Positions 15,903 to 24,284 of a stretch of 64,000 bases of DNA are shown piece after piece. How positions within the stretch are numbered: position 1 is the first letter of the stretch; each line of letters starts with the position of its first letter. The stretch is from Burkholderia multivorans ATCC BAA-247 (lineage in GTDB: Bacteria; Pseudomonadota; Gammaproteobacteria; Burkholderiales; Burkholderiaceae), in assembly GCF_000959525.1 (NCBI RefSeq), contig NZ_CP009830.1:372001-436000 (forward strand), written 5' to 3'. The position numbers and the translations under genes were made by a program. The notes beneath the pieces are model-generated. The model had not been told where the DNA came from and made no database searches. It saw nothing but the letters and a program-made list of their open reading frames with translations.

Positions 15903-16145
15903 GTGCAGCATCAACAGGACGCACAGGTACGCGATCCGTATCGCGGCCACGAGATCCGCGTGTGGGCGCGGCGCAACGAGCGCGGCGCATGGCGCGACGA
16001 AGTGCAGCTCTACGTCGACGGCGCACGCATCGAGCTGATCGTGCCGGAGCCGGCCGGCCCCGAATGGCTGACCGAGGACGAAGCGCTGCGTGCGGGCGTC
16101 GAGCGCGGCCGCTATCTGGTCGACAAGCGCGTCGACGACGATTGA
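15903..16145 (+). CDS. Small conserved-type hypothetical protein (80 aa)
   Basis: 80 residues, family not recognised. It begins at GTG 15903 because AGGAGG lies six bases upstream. The predicted pattern is beta-rich (HEIRVWARRNERGAWRDEVQ, YVDGARIELIV), then an acidic helix, ending LVDKRVDDD. No membrane segment. It stands divergent from the mgtC operon and 66 bp before sdhB, and the sdhB sigma-54 promoter begins directly after its stop codon. Function unknown. Confidence 0.7.
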   Translation: MQHQQDAQVRDPYRGHEIRVWARRNERGAWRDEVQLYVDGARIELIVPEPAGPEWLTEDEALRAGVERGRYLVDKRVDDD

Positions 16146-16146
16146 C

Positions 16147-16160
16147 GGCACGGCGCTTGC
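16147..16160 (+). promoter_or_regulatory. Sigma-54 promoter of the orphan sdhB (exact)
   Basis: Plus-strand GGCACGGCGCTTGC, all ten fixed bases, starting 2 bp after the stop of the 80-aa gene and 52 bp before the sdhB ATG. Confidence 0.8.
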
Positions 16161-16211
16161 GCCGCCTCTGCCACTGTGCGGCCGCGCGGCGGCCGCTTGC
16201 CGGGAGACACG

Positions 16212-16922
16212 ATGGACGACGACACGCGCATCCTCCATATCTATCGCTACGACCCCGATCGGGACGCGGCGCCTTACATGCAGCGCTACGAGATCGCCGT
16301 GCAGCCCGACGACCGGATGCTGCTCGACGTGCTCGGGCGCCTCAAGCGCGAAGACGAGACGCTCTCGTATCGACGCTCGTGCCGCGAAGGGATCTGCGGC
16401 TCCGATGCGATGAACATCAACGGGTCGAACGGGCTCGCGTGCCTGACCAACATGAAGACGCTGCCGCGCGAGATCACGCTGCGCCCGCTGCCGGGCCTGC
16501 CGGTCGTGCGCGACCTGATCGTCGACATGACCGACTTTTTCAATCAATACCACTCGATCAAGCCGTATCTGATCAACGATACGCCGCCGCCCGAGCGCGA
16601 GCGCCTGCAGTCGCCGGCCGAGCGCGACCAGCTCGACGGGCTGTACGAATGCATCCTCTGCGCGTGCTGTTCGACGCAGTGTCCGACGTTCTGGTGGAAT
16701 CCGGACAAGTTCGTCGGGCCGGCCGGGTTGCTCCAGGCGTACCGGTTCATCGCCGATTCGCGCGATCTCGCGACGGGCGAGCGGCTCGATAACCTCGAGG
16801 ATCCGTATCGGCTGTTCCGCTGCCGGACCATCATGAACTGCACGAGCGTGTGCCCGAAGGGGTTGAATCCGGCGCGCGCGATCTCGAACATTCGGGCGAT
16901 GCTGGTGCGGCGCGCGGTGTAA
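16212..16922 (+). CDS. sdhB: Succinate dehydrogenase iron-sulfur subunit paralogue (orphan SdhB)
   Basis: 236 residues, full SdhB length. Ligands for all three clusters are present: [2Fe-2S] C57, C62, D65 and C77 (SCREGICGSD); [4Fe-4S]/[3Fe-4S] C147, C150, C153, C157 (CILCACCSTQCP), C204, C210 and C214 (CRTIMNCTSVCPKG). SdhB carries electrons from the FAD subunit to ubiquinone. No sdhA, sdhC or sdhD is in the window, so this copy must either serve a remote complex or replace the housekeeping SdhB under certain conditions (inference). GGGAGA precedes the ATG at 16212. The preceding sigma-54 element suggests conditional expression. Confidence 0.93.
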   Translation: MDDDTRILHIYRYDPDRDAAPYMQRYEIAVQPDDRMLLDVLGRLKREDETLSYRRSCREGICGSDAMNINGSNGLACLTNMKTLPREITLRPLPGLPVVRDLIVDMTDFFNQYHSIKPYLINDTPPPERERLQSPAERDQLDGLYECILCACCSTQCPTFWWNPDKFVGPAGLLQAYRFIADSRDLATGERLDNLEDPYRLFRCRTIMNCTSVCPKGLNPARAISNIRAMLVRRAV

Positions 16923-17264
16923 CGGGCGAGGCGAGGGTGGCGATCGTGGAGCGCTTGCGAGCAGGTGTGTGATGCGGTGGCGGCGATGGTGCGCGCGAGG
17001 CGGTGTCTCGGTGGCGCGCGCGTCGTGATCGAATGCGTGTTTGCCGCGATTGTCGGTATGTGTCAGCCTGCCGGTGGCGCGCAGTACTGTGCCAGTGAGT
17101 GGACGAACGCGGCGGGCGGTCAGTCGTGGCCGTCCTGCCTTGCAATATTTTTCGTTAGCGGTGACAAGAAGCGTTACGGATGTCGTTGCGAAAGCAACTA
17201 GTCGAGATTGAACGCGCGGCCCGTATGCGCGTTGCTGTCGGCACACCGTGAATTTGTCGTAGTC
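16923..17264. other. Intergenic region between convergent sdhB and cytochrome c genes
   Basis: No convincing gene. A relatively A/T-rich part (about 17145-17215) includes a small hairpin, GTTGC-GAAA-GCAAC, near 17185-17200. No T-tract terminator or -24/-12 element was seen. The tandem repeat at 17265 follows. Confidence 0.6.
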
Positions 17265-17312
17265 TGCCTGCGTGCCTGCGTGCCTGCGTGCCTGCGTGCC
17301 TGCGTGCCTGCG
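17265..17312. repeat. Six tandem copies of TGCCTGCG
   Basis: Six perfect 8-bp units in a row, non-coding, 28 bp beyond the cytochrome c stop codon. Unit length and perfection suggest slipped-strand instability. Role unknown. Confidence 0.95.
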
Positions 17313-17340
17313 TTCCGCGGCGCACCGCCCGTCTCCCACG

Positions 17341-18969
17341 TCATCGATGAATCGCCGCACGCAGTCTGCGCACATCCTGCGTCGACACCGGCGCCGCGCG
17401 ATTGCCCCATGCGCCGCGCACGTAGCTGACGACCGCCGCGATTTCGCTGCTCGTCAGCGCGCCGCGCATCGCCGGCATGCGCCGCACGCCGCTACGATCG
17501 TCGCTTGGCGCCGGACGCGCACCTTCGACGACGATGCGGATCGCGCTCGTCGGATCGGCCGCGACGACGACCGGATTGCCGGCGAGCGGCGGGCCGTGAT
17601 GCGGTATGCCCGTTCCGTCCACACCGTGACAGCGTGCGCAGAAGCTCGCATATACGCCCGCGCCGGGCGCCTGCTGGCCGCCTTCGGGGCGCGGGCCGGC
17701 CGCGGTCAGCCGCGGCATGCCGACGCCGAGCGGATTCGTCGCGGCAGTCGGTTGCGCGGGCAACGACTTTAGATAGACGGCGATCGCATGGCGATCGCCG
17801 TCGGTCAGCAGCGCGGTGCTTTCGCCGACGACCGGCGCCATCGCACCGAACACCGAACCGTGCCGCGTGTGGCCGTCGCGCAGGAATGCCGCGATGTCGT
17901 CGACGGACCAGCGGCCGAGTCCGTCGTTGTCCGCACCGGTCAGGTTCGGCGCGAACCAGTGATCGGTCACGCCGCCCGTCAGAAACTTCGCGCTGCGCTC
18001 GTCGTAGCCGCGCTCGTTATATGCGGGGCCGCGCGGCGTATGGCAGGCGCCGCAGTGGCCGAGCCCCTGCACCAGGTACGCGCCGCGGTTCCATGACGCG
18101 GAGTGCGACGGCGACGGCACGAAGCGTTCGTCGTTGGCGAACACCAGGCGCCACAGCCCGAGCGCCCAGCGCTGATTGAACGGAAACGGCAGCGCCGTGC
18201 GCTTGCCGGCCTGCGGCGACGGCGCGACGCCGTGCATGAAGTACGCGTAGAGCGCACGCACGTCGTCCGGATGGAGCCGCGCGAACGAGGCATACGGCAT
18301 CGCCGGATAGAGGTTGCTGCCGTCCGCGCGCACGCCGCGCCGCAATGCATCGTCGAACTGCTGCAGCGTGTAGCGGCCGATCCCGTGTACGGGATCGGGC
18401 GTGATGTTGGGCGCATAGATCGGACCGAACGGCGAATTCACCGGCTGTCCGCCCGCGTAGGGCGTGTGGTCGGCCGCATCGTGACATGCGGAGCAGTCGC
18501 CGGCATGGGCGAGATAGCGGCCGCGCTCGATCAGCGCGGCATCGGCATCCGCGGCGGTCGCCGCGACGAGCGGCCGGCGCACGTCGTCGTGCGCCGACGC
18601 ATCCGGCACCGCAGCGCCGGTTCCCGAGGCAGCGGATGCCGACGCTTGCGCGTCCGACGCACCGCCACCCGCCGCCGCACCGCCGTGCCGCGCGGATAGC
18701 CGCGCATCGCGCTCCGCGCGCGCGGACATCGCCGCATCGGCCGGCGCGCGAATCCGCGTGAAGCGCCATCCGGATGCCGGCTCCGGCGCGGACGCCGCCG
18801 ATGCCGCATCGGCCGCATCGGCCGTATCGCGTTGCGCGCTGCCGTCGTCGAGCGGATCGCAGCCGCCGAGCACGGCGGAGAGCGCGAGCGCCACGATCAC
18901 CGGCCGACGCGCGCAGCGCAAGCCAAACCGGAAGCGAAACCGAAAGCGAGCGGGCGAGATCAGCGCCAT
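17341..18969 (-). CDS. Trihaem cytochrome c lipoprotein (alcohol/sugar dehydrogenase cytochrome type)
   Basis: 542 residues. An Arg-rich N-terminus and hydrophobic segment end in the lipobox VLGGC (C37), so the protein is probably anchored in the cell envelope. An Ala/Ser-rich linker (45-140) is followed by three CxxCH haem sites: CSACH (C159), CGACH and CARCH. This arrangement is that of the cytochrome subunit of membrane alcohol/gluconate dehydrogenases, which passes electrons to quinone or an oxidase. It is the last gene of the oxidase operon (10-bp overlap with the preceding gene). It could feed the oxidase subunit II haem c, or accept electrons from the GMC dehydrogenase at 30709, which lacks its own cytochrome gene (inference). 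Confidence 0.92.
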   Translation of the reverse strand: MALISPARFRFRFRFGLRCARRPVIVALALSAVLGGCDPLDDGSAQRDTADAADAASAASAPEPASGWRFTRIRAPADAAMSARAERDARLSARHGGAAAGGGASDAQASASAASGTGAAVPDASAHDDVRRPLVAATAADADAALIERGRYLAHAGDCSACHDAADHTPYAGGQPVNSPFGPIYAPNITPDPVHGIGRYTLQQFDDALRRGVRADGSNLYPAMPYASFARLHPDDVRALYAYFMHGVAPSPQAGKRTALPFPFNQRWALGLWRLVFANDERFVPSPSHSASWNRGAYLVQGLGHCGACHTPRGPAYNERGYDERSAKFLTGGVTDHWFAPNLTGADNDGLGRWSVDDIAAFLRDGHTRHGSVFGAMAPVVGESTALLTDGDRHAIAVYLKSLPAQPTAATNPLGVGMPRLTAAGPRPEGGQQAPGAGVYASFCARCHGVDGTGIPHHGPPLAGNPVVVAADPTSAIRIVVEGARPAPSDDRSGVRRMPAMRGALTSSEIAAVVSYVRGAWGNRAAPVSTQDVRRLRAAIHR

Positions 18970-19361
18970 GGACTGCACGGCCCCACGAAACCTGTGACGA
19001 TCCCGGTAAACACGAGACCGACGACGAACCCGAGCGCGGCGAGCACCGCGCAGCGGACCAGAAACCGCGTGCTGTCGTCGCGCGTCGCCGCGCGGATGTC
19101 GGGCTCGTCGGGCCGGCGCCAGACACGGGCGATCCACGCCGCACACGCGGCCGCGAGCGCGAACGCGCCGCCCGCGATGAGCGCGAGCCAGACGCCGACA
19201 TGCGCCCAGCGCGGCGCGAGCTGCGCGACGCCGAGCGGATAGCACGCGGTCGACGCGAGCGTCTCGGACGCAGCCATCTGCGCGAACCACAGCGCGGGCG
19301 CGCCGACGAGCCCGGCCGCGATCGCGAGCAGCGGCGTCAACGAACGGCGGGCGTGTGTCAT
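18960..19361 (-). CDS. Small membrane protein of the oxidase operon
   Basis: 133 residues with three likely membrane segments (about 8-30, 55-80 and 105-128). Family not recognised. ATGA overlap with the ctaDE fusion upstream, AGGAGG eight bases before the ATG at 19361, and a 10-bp overlap with the cytochrome c gene downstream place it inside the oxidase operon. It may be a small structural subunit or an assembly factor of the complex (inference from position and size). Confidence 0.75.
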   Translation of the reverse strand: MTHARRSLTPLLAIAAGLVGAPALWFAQMAASETLASTACYPLGVAQLAPRWAHVGVWLALIAGGAFALAAACAAWIARVWRRPDEPDIRAATRDDSTRFLVRCAVLAALGFVVGLVFTGIVTGFVGPCSPWR

Positions 19362-21994
19362 CCGGGCCTCCTGAGCCAGTACGGCGTCACGTACAGCGCG
19401 GTGAAGATGAACAGCCAGACGAAATCGACGAAGTGCCAGTACAGCGCGCCGACGGTCAGCGCGACGCGCCGCTCGCGGTCGAAGAAGCCGGCCGCGGTCC
19501 AGCCGGCGAGCAGCGCGAGAATCGCGAGCCCCGCGACGACGTGCGCAAGGTGAAAGCCCGTGATCGTGAAATACAGGCTGCCGTACAGATGGGCGGTCGG
19601 CCCGTACGGATGCTCGCGCCATTCGTGCAGCTGGACGAGCGCGAACGCGACGCCGAGCACGAGCGCGACGGCGAGCGCGGCGACGGCACGCGGCCGACGG
19701 CCGGCGCGCACCGCCCGTTCGGCGAGCCAGACGAACACGCTGCTCGACAGCAGCACGGCCGTGTCGACGCCGGCGAGCCCGAGCTTCGGCATCCCTTCGG
19801 GCGGCCACGGCGCGGCCGACTGCGACTGGAGGTAGAAATAGCTGAACAGCAGATAGCCGAACAGGCCGGCCTCGGTCACGACGAGCGTCAGCACACCCCA
19901 CCAGCCGCCCGCGCGTTTGCCGCAGCTGCCGACCGGCAGCGGCGCGCCATACGGCGCGGGCGCGGCCGGCGGTGCAGCGGCAGCGGCCGGCTCGTGCATC
20001 GTGAACGGCGCGGGCGGCGGCACGCCGTCGCGCTCGGGGGCGGGGGCGCGCTGGCCGAGCGAGCGGCGCGGCCACAGCCACGCGCCGAGCGCGATCGCGC
20101 AGCCGAGCGCGGCAACGCCGACGAGCGTCGGCGAGCGCACCAGCATCGCGGCGAACACGGCCGTCGCGAGCAGCGACAGCACGAACGGCACGCAGGTGTC
20201 CTCCGGCATCTTGAGGATCGCGCTCGGCGTCGCGGCGAGCGGCGACACCGCGAGCGCCTCGCGCCCGTCGGCGAGCCGGTAGCCGACGCGCAGGCTCGAA
20301 CGGCGCGGCTCGCCGCGCGTTTCCCACAGTGGATGGCGCGACGCGATCAGCGGCAGCACCGCGAAGTTGTAGGCGGGTGTCGGCGACGCGACCGACCATT
20401 CGAGGCCCGGCGCGCCCCACGGATTGTCGCCGGCGCGCGCGCCGCGCCGCGCGCTGACGAGCGCGTTGATCACGAACATCACGATGCCGATGCCGAACAC
20501 GAACGAGCCGATCGTCGTCAGCAGGTTCGACGTATCCCAGCCCATGCCGGACGGGTAGGTGTAGATGCGGCGCGGCATCCCTAGCAGCCCCGACACGTGC
20601 ATCGGAAAAAAGCCGACGTTGAAACCGATCAGCACGACCCAGAACGTCCAGCGGCCGACGCGCTCGTTCATCATCCGGCCCGTGAACTTCGGAAACCAGT
20701 AGGTGATGCCGCCGAGCACCGGAAACACGTTGATCCCGAGCAGCACGTAGTGCAGATGCGCGACGACGAAGTACGTGTCGGTCAGCTGCCAGTCGAGCGG
20801 CACGGCCGCCGTCATCACGCCCGATACGCCGCCGATCACGAACATCAGCACGAAGCCCGCGAAGTACAGGAACGGCGTGCGGAACACGGGCCGCCCGGTC
20901 CAGATCGTCGCGATCCACGCGAACACGGCGACCGCGCTCGGAATCGAGATCAGCATGCTGGCCGCGCCGAAGAACGCGAGCGCGAGCGGCGCGATGCCGG
21001 TCGCGAACATGTGATGCACCCAGACCTCGAAGCCGATCAGCATCGTCGCGACGGTCGACACCGCAACGGCTTCGTACGCGACGAGCGGCCGCCGGCAGAA
21101 CGTCGGCAGTGCATCGGACACGATCCCCATCGCGGGCAGCACGACGACGTACACCCACGGGTGCGCGAACATCCAGAACAGGTGCTGCCAGAGCAGCGGG
21201 CGGCCGTCGTGCGCGACGTCGAAGAAGTGCGTGCCCGCATTGCGGTCGAGCCACAGCAGGAAGAACGCCAGGCTCACCGACGGCACCGCGACCAGATTCG
21301 CGACGGATGCGGTCAGCGTGCCCCACACGATGATCGGCAGCCGGTCGATCGACATGCCGTGCGCGCGCATGCGCAGCAGCGTGACGACGAAGTTCGCGGC
21401 GCCGCCCGTCGTCGAGATGCCGAGCAGGATCATCCCGAGCGCATAGATGTCGATGTTCGCGCCCGCGCTGTAGTCGAGCGACGTGAGCGGCACGTAATTG
21501 AACCAGCCGCCGTCGGGCACCGCGCCGAGCGGAAAGCTCGCGTAGAGGAACAGCCCCGCGAACAGGAACACCCAGTACGAGAACGCGTTCAGCCGCGGAA
21601 ACGCCATGTCGCGCGAGCCGAGCATCAGCGGCCACAGATAGTTCGCGAAACCGGACAGCACGGGCAGCGCGTACAGGAAGATCATCGTCACGCCGTGCAT
21701 CGTGAACAGCGCGTCGTACTGCGCGGGCGTGAGCAGCGTCGCGTTCGGCCGCGCGAGCTGGATGCGCATCACGAGCGCCTCGACGCCGCCGAGCAGCAGA
21801 AACGCGAAGGCGGTGACGATGTAGCGCAGGCCGATCCGCTTGTGGTCGACGGTGCCGAGCCAGCCGCGCCAGCCCGGCTCGGACTCCCACAGCGCGGCGA
21901 GCGCGCGCTCGTCCGGCGAGCCGGGCGGCGCGTCGCCGAGATCCGGCACGCGCTCGAGCACGGGGCGGGAGTCGTGGGTGACGGCCATCGGCAT
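19358..21994 (-). CDS. ctaD: Haem-copper oxidase subunits I+III fusion (CtaD-CtaE), unusual proton channels
   Basis: 878 residues. Residues 45-560 are subunit I and about 690-878 subunit III. Haem and copper ligands are intact: H100 (low-spin haem), H278, H327, H328 (CuB), H413 (haem a3) and H415 (low-spin haem), plus cross-link Tyr Y282. The D-channel entrance D129 (SRDMAFPR) is kept. The D-channel Glu of HPEVY is W280 (HPWVY), with no compensating Tyr-Ser pair before it, and the K-channel Lys of PTGVKVF is A356 (PSAVAVF). The enzyme should reduce O2 with cytochrome c electrons, but its proton route is uncertain. Transcribed from coxB, 7 bp away. Confidence 0.93.
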   Translation of the reverse strand: MPMAVTHDSRPVLERVPDLGDAPPGSPDERALAALWESEPGWRGWLGTVDHKRIGLRYIVTAFAFLLLGGVEALVMRIQLARPNATLLTPAQYDALFTMHGVTMIFLYALPVLSGFANYLWPLMLGSRDMAFPRLNAFSYWVFLFAGLFLYASFPLGAVPDGGWFNYVPLTSLDYSAGANIDIYALGMILLGISTTGGAANFVVTLLRMRAHGMSIDRLPIIVWGTLTASVANLVAVPSVSLAFFLLWLDRNAGTHFFDVAHDGRPLLWQHLFWMFAHPWVYVVVLPAMGIVSDALPTFCRRPLVAYEAVAVSTVATMLIGFEVWVHHMFATGIAPLALAFFGAASMLISIPSAVAVFAWIATIWTGRPVFRTPFLYFAGFVLMFVIGGVSGVMTAAVPLDWQLTDTYFVVAHLHYVLLGINVFPVLGGITYWFPKFTGRMMNERVGRWTFWVVLIGFNVGFFPMHVSGLLGMPRRIYTYPSGMGWDTSNLLTTIGSFVFGIGIVMFVINALVSARRGARAGDNPWGAPGLEWSVASPTPAYNFAVLPLIASRHPLWETRGEPRRSSLRVGYRLADGREALAVSPLAATPSAILKMPEDTCVPFVLSLLATAVFAAMLVRSPTLVGVAALGCAIALGAWLWPRRSLGQRAPAPERDGVPPPAPFTMHEPAAAAAPPAAPAPYGAPLPVGSCGKRAGGWWGVLTLVVTEAGLFGYLLFSYFYLQSQSAAPWPPEGMPKLGLAGVDTAVLLSSSVFVWLAERAVRAGRRPRAVAALAVALVLGVAFALVQLHEWREHPYGPTAHLYGSLYFTITGFHLAHVVAGLAILALLAGWTAAGFFDRERRVALTVGALYWHFVDFVWLFIFTALYVTPYWLRRPG

Positions 21995-22001
21995 CCTCCG
22001 T

Positions 22002-23021
22002 TCAGTGCAGCGTCGCGAGATAGGCGGCGAGATCGTCGGCGTCGCGCGGCGCGAGCGCGAACGACGGCATCAGCGTCTGCGGCTTGATCTGCTGCGCGTG
22101 CGCGATCCAGCGGCGCAGGTTGTCCGGCGTGTTGTCGAGCGTGCCGGCCGCGAGCGACCGGCGCGACGCGAGGTGCGTGAGGTCGGGACCCGCATCGCCG
22201 GCCGCATCGGTGCCGCGCACCGCGTGGCAGCCCGCGCAGCGCGCGGCGAACACGCGCGCGCCGTGCGCGGCCGCGCCTGCGGGCGGTGCGGCGGCCGGCT
22301 GGCGCTGCGCGTCGAGCCACGCGCGAAACGCGTCGGGCGGCTGCGCGACCACGTCGAACGCCATGTGCGCGTGCTGCGCGCCGCAGTACTGCGAGCACTG
22401 GCCGCGATAGACGCCGGGCCGGTCGGCCTGCAGCCACTGCCGGTTCGTCTGGCCGGGAATCGTCTCGGTCTTGCCCGCGAGCTGCGGCACCCAGAATGCG
22501 TGGATGACGTCCGCGCTCTTCAGTTCGATCGCGATCGGCTCGCCCACCGGAATATGGATTTCGTTCGCGGTGACGAGCGCCGGTTCGCCCGGATAGCGCA
22601 CGGCCCACCACCAGTCGTGCGCGATCACGGTGATCGTCAGCGCGGGCGGGCGCGGCGGATAGGCGACCGCGCCCAGCACGCGCAGCATGTAGACGAGCGC
22701 GCCGAACAGCAGCACGGCCGACACCGCGCTGCCGATCGCGACGAAGCGCACGCCGTCGCCGCCGCGGGCCTCGCGCCTGCGGCGGCGAAACAGCGCCAGC
22801 GCGAGCAGCGTCGCGATCGCGATGCAGACGAACGTGCAGAGCGCGAGCAGCGCCCACCCGAGCACGAACACCGGCCGCGCGGCGGGGCCGGCCGCGTGCG
22901 CGACATACGCGAGCGGCAGCGGTTCGGCGGCGGCCTGCGCGCATGCAATGGCTGCGGACGCAACGATACACGCGAGGGCGCACGCGACGCGGCGCACGTT
23001 CGGGGAAAGCGGGACCAGCAA
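22002..23021 (-). CDS. ctaC: Cytochrome c oxidase subunit II with fused cytochrome c (caa3 type)
   Basis: About 339 residues. Signal-like N-terminus, two membrane segments (about 45-70 and 90-112), a cupredoxin CuA domain with IHAFWVPQLAGK and ligands CSQYCGAQHAHM, then a class I cytochrome c domain (CAGCH, distal Met in LMPSFAL). It receives electrons from soluble or membrane cytochromes and passes them to subunit I. The start is taken at TTG 23021 because AAGGAG lies five bases upstream and the signal-like segment begins there; no ATG fits. First gene of the oxidase operon. Confidence 0.9.
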   Translation of the reverse strand: MLVPLSPNVRRVACALACIVASAAIACAQAAAEPLPLAYVAHAAGPAARPVFVLGWALLALCTFVCIAIATLLALALFRRRRREARGGDGVRFVAIGSAVSAVLLFGALVYMLRVLGAVAYPPRPPALTITVIAHDWWWAVRYPGEPALVTANEIHIPVGEPIAIELKSADVIHAFWVPQLAGKTETIPGQTNRQWLQADRPGVYRGQCSQYCGAQHAHMAFDVVAQPPDAFRAWLDAQRQPAAAPPAGAAAHGARVFAARCAGCHAVRGTDAAGDAGPDLTHLASRRSLAAGTLDNTPDNLRRWIAHAQQIKPQTLMPSFALAPRDADDLAAYLATLH

Positions 23022-23070
23022 CGCGACTCCTTGCCGAATGCGGCGGACGACGACGGCGACAGGCGGTGCA

Positions 23071-23084
23071 GCAATTTCCGTGCG
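23071..23084 (-). promoter_or_regulatory. Sigma-54-like promoter of the caa3 oxidase operon (9/10)
   Basis: Minus-strand CGCACGGAAATTGC: only the first G of GGCACG-N4-TTGC differs. It is 50 bp above the subunit II start. A palindrome TTACA-N7-TGTAA (23138-23154) lies 54 bp further upstream. Confidence 0.5.
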
Positions 23085-23137
23085 TGCGCGCGGCGAGTGC
23101 GGCGCGCGACGCGTGCGCGCGTGCATCGGCGGCCGCG

Positions 23138-23154
23138 TTACAGCGGCGTTGTAA
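23138..23154. promoter_or_regulatory. Inverted repeat between divergent oxidase and SDR promoters
   Basis: TTACA-N7-TGTAA, extending to TTACAGC/GTTGTAA with one mismatch. It sits about midway between the minus-strand promoter at 23071 and the plus-strand promoter at 23208, which is a suitable position for a shared activator or bending protein. Confidence 0.4.
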
Positions 23155-23207
23155 ATCGGGCGTGCGCGCGCGCCGTGCGGCCGGATCGCATGCGCCGGCC
23201 GTCGCGC

Positions 23208-23221
23208 GGCATGCCGGTTGC
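23208..23221 (+). promoter_or_regulatory. Sigma-54-like promoter of the SDR-GH15 operon (9/10)
   Basis: GGCATGCCGGTTGC; one fixed base differs. The same 14 bases occur at 36435 upstream of another gene. 80 bp before the GTG at 23301. Confidence 0.5.
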
Positions 23222-23300
23222 TCCGTCGCCCGCGTCCCTGGCGCGCGGCGTGTGCACGGCCGCGACGCGCGGGCCACGGAGCAGATCGGAGGAAACGAAC

Positions 23301-24284
23301 GTGAAAACCGTCGCGATCACGGGCGCGAGTGCCGGCGTCGGCCGCGCGACCGCTCATGCCTTTGCCCGGCTCGGCGCGAACGTCGCGCTGCTGGCGCGCG
23401 ATCCGCGCGCGCTCGAGGACGCCGCCGCGGAAGTGCGGGCGTACGGCGTGCAGGCGCTGCCGATCGCGGTCGACGTTAGCGACGCCGCCGCGCTCGATGC
23501 GGCCGCCGCGCGCATCGAGCGCGAGCTGGGGCCCGTCGACGTGTGGGTCAACAACGCGATGGTCACCGTGTTCGCGCCGTTCGACGCGATCGCGCCGGAG
23601 GATTTCGCGCGCGTGACCGACGTCACCTATCTCGGCTGCGTGAACGGCACGCGCGCGGCGCTGGCGCGGATGCGCACGCGCGATCGCGGCACGATCGTGC
23701 AGGTCGGCTCGGCGCTCGCGTATCGGTCGATTCCGCTGCAGGCGCCGTATTGCGGCGCGAAGCATGCGATCCGCGGCTTCACCGACGCGCTGCGCTGCGA
23801 GCTGCTGCACGACGGCAGCCGCATACGCGTGACGATGGTGCAACTGCCCGCGATCGATACGCCGCAGTTCGACTGGGCCGAATCGGAACTGCCGAACAAG
23901 CCGCGGCCCGTCGCGCCGGTATACGCGCCGGAAGTCGCGGCCGATGCGATCGTGCGCGCCGCGCGTCGGCCGTGCCGCGAACGCTGGGTCGGCTGGTCGT
24001 CGCTCGCGGCGATCCTCGCGAACGGCGTCGCGCCGGGCTGCTTCGACCGCTATCTCGCGTACACGGCCGTGCGCGCCCAGCAGCGCGCGGAGCCGGCCGG
24101 CGTGCGCGCGTCGAACCTGTGGGAGACGGTGCCGGACGGGCACGCGACGCGCGGCGCGTTCACCGACGAGGCGCACCGCACGGGCGCGGACGGCGCGCTC
24201 GGCTCCGCGCGCGCGCTCGCGTTCGGCGCGGCGTTCGTGCTGGTCGCGGCCGGTGTCGCGGCCGCGCGGAAGCTGAACCGATGA
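23301..24284 (+). CDS. Short-chain dehydrogenase/reductase with C-terminal membrane segment
   Basis: 327 residues. Classical SDR Rossmann fold: GASAGVG for the nucleotide (residues 8-14), NNAM, catalytic Ser in GSALAYR and YxxxK in YCGAKHA. Residues 250-327 extend past the fold and end with a hydrophobic segment (about 300-320) and Lys/Arg, suggesting membrane tethering. Substrate unknown. The GTG at 23301 has GGAGG eight bases upstream. ATGA overlap with the GH15 gene makes the two co-translated. Confidence 0.87.
   Translation: MKTVAITGASAGVGRATAHAFARLGANVALLARDPRALEDAAAEVRAYGVQALPIAVDVSDAAALDAAAARIERELGPVDVWVNNAMVTVFAPFDAIAPEDFARVTDVTYLGCVNGTRAALARMRTRDRGTIVQVGSALAYRSIPLQAPYCGAKHAIRGFTDALRCELLHDGSRIRVTMVQLPAIDTPQFDWAESELPNKPRPVAPVYAPEVAADAIVRAARRPCRERWVGWSSLAAILANGVAPGCFDRYLAYTAVRAQQRAEPAGVRASNLWETVPDGHATRGAFTDEAHRTGADGALGSARALAFGAAFVLVAAGVAAARKLNR

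Noticed and set aside
20597-22087. 496-codon plus-strand frame opposite the oxidase gene
   Set aside because: Low-complexity Arg/His/Glu translation; the opposite strand is a clear subunit I with conserved ligands.
17341-23021. Complete respiratory supercomplex locus with assembly factors
   Set aside because: No CtaG, Cox11, Sco or CtaB genes are present, so only structural subunits and one unknown membrane protein can be claimed.
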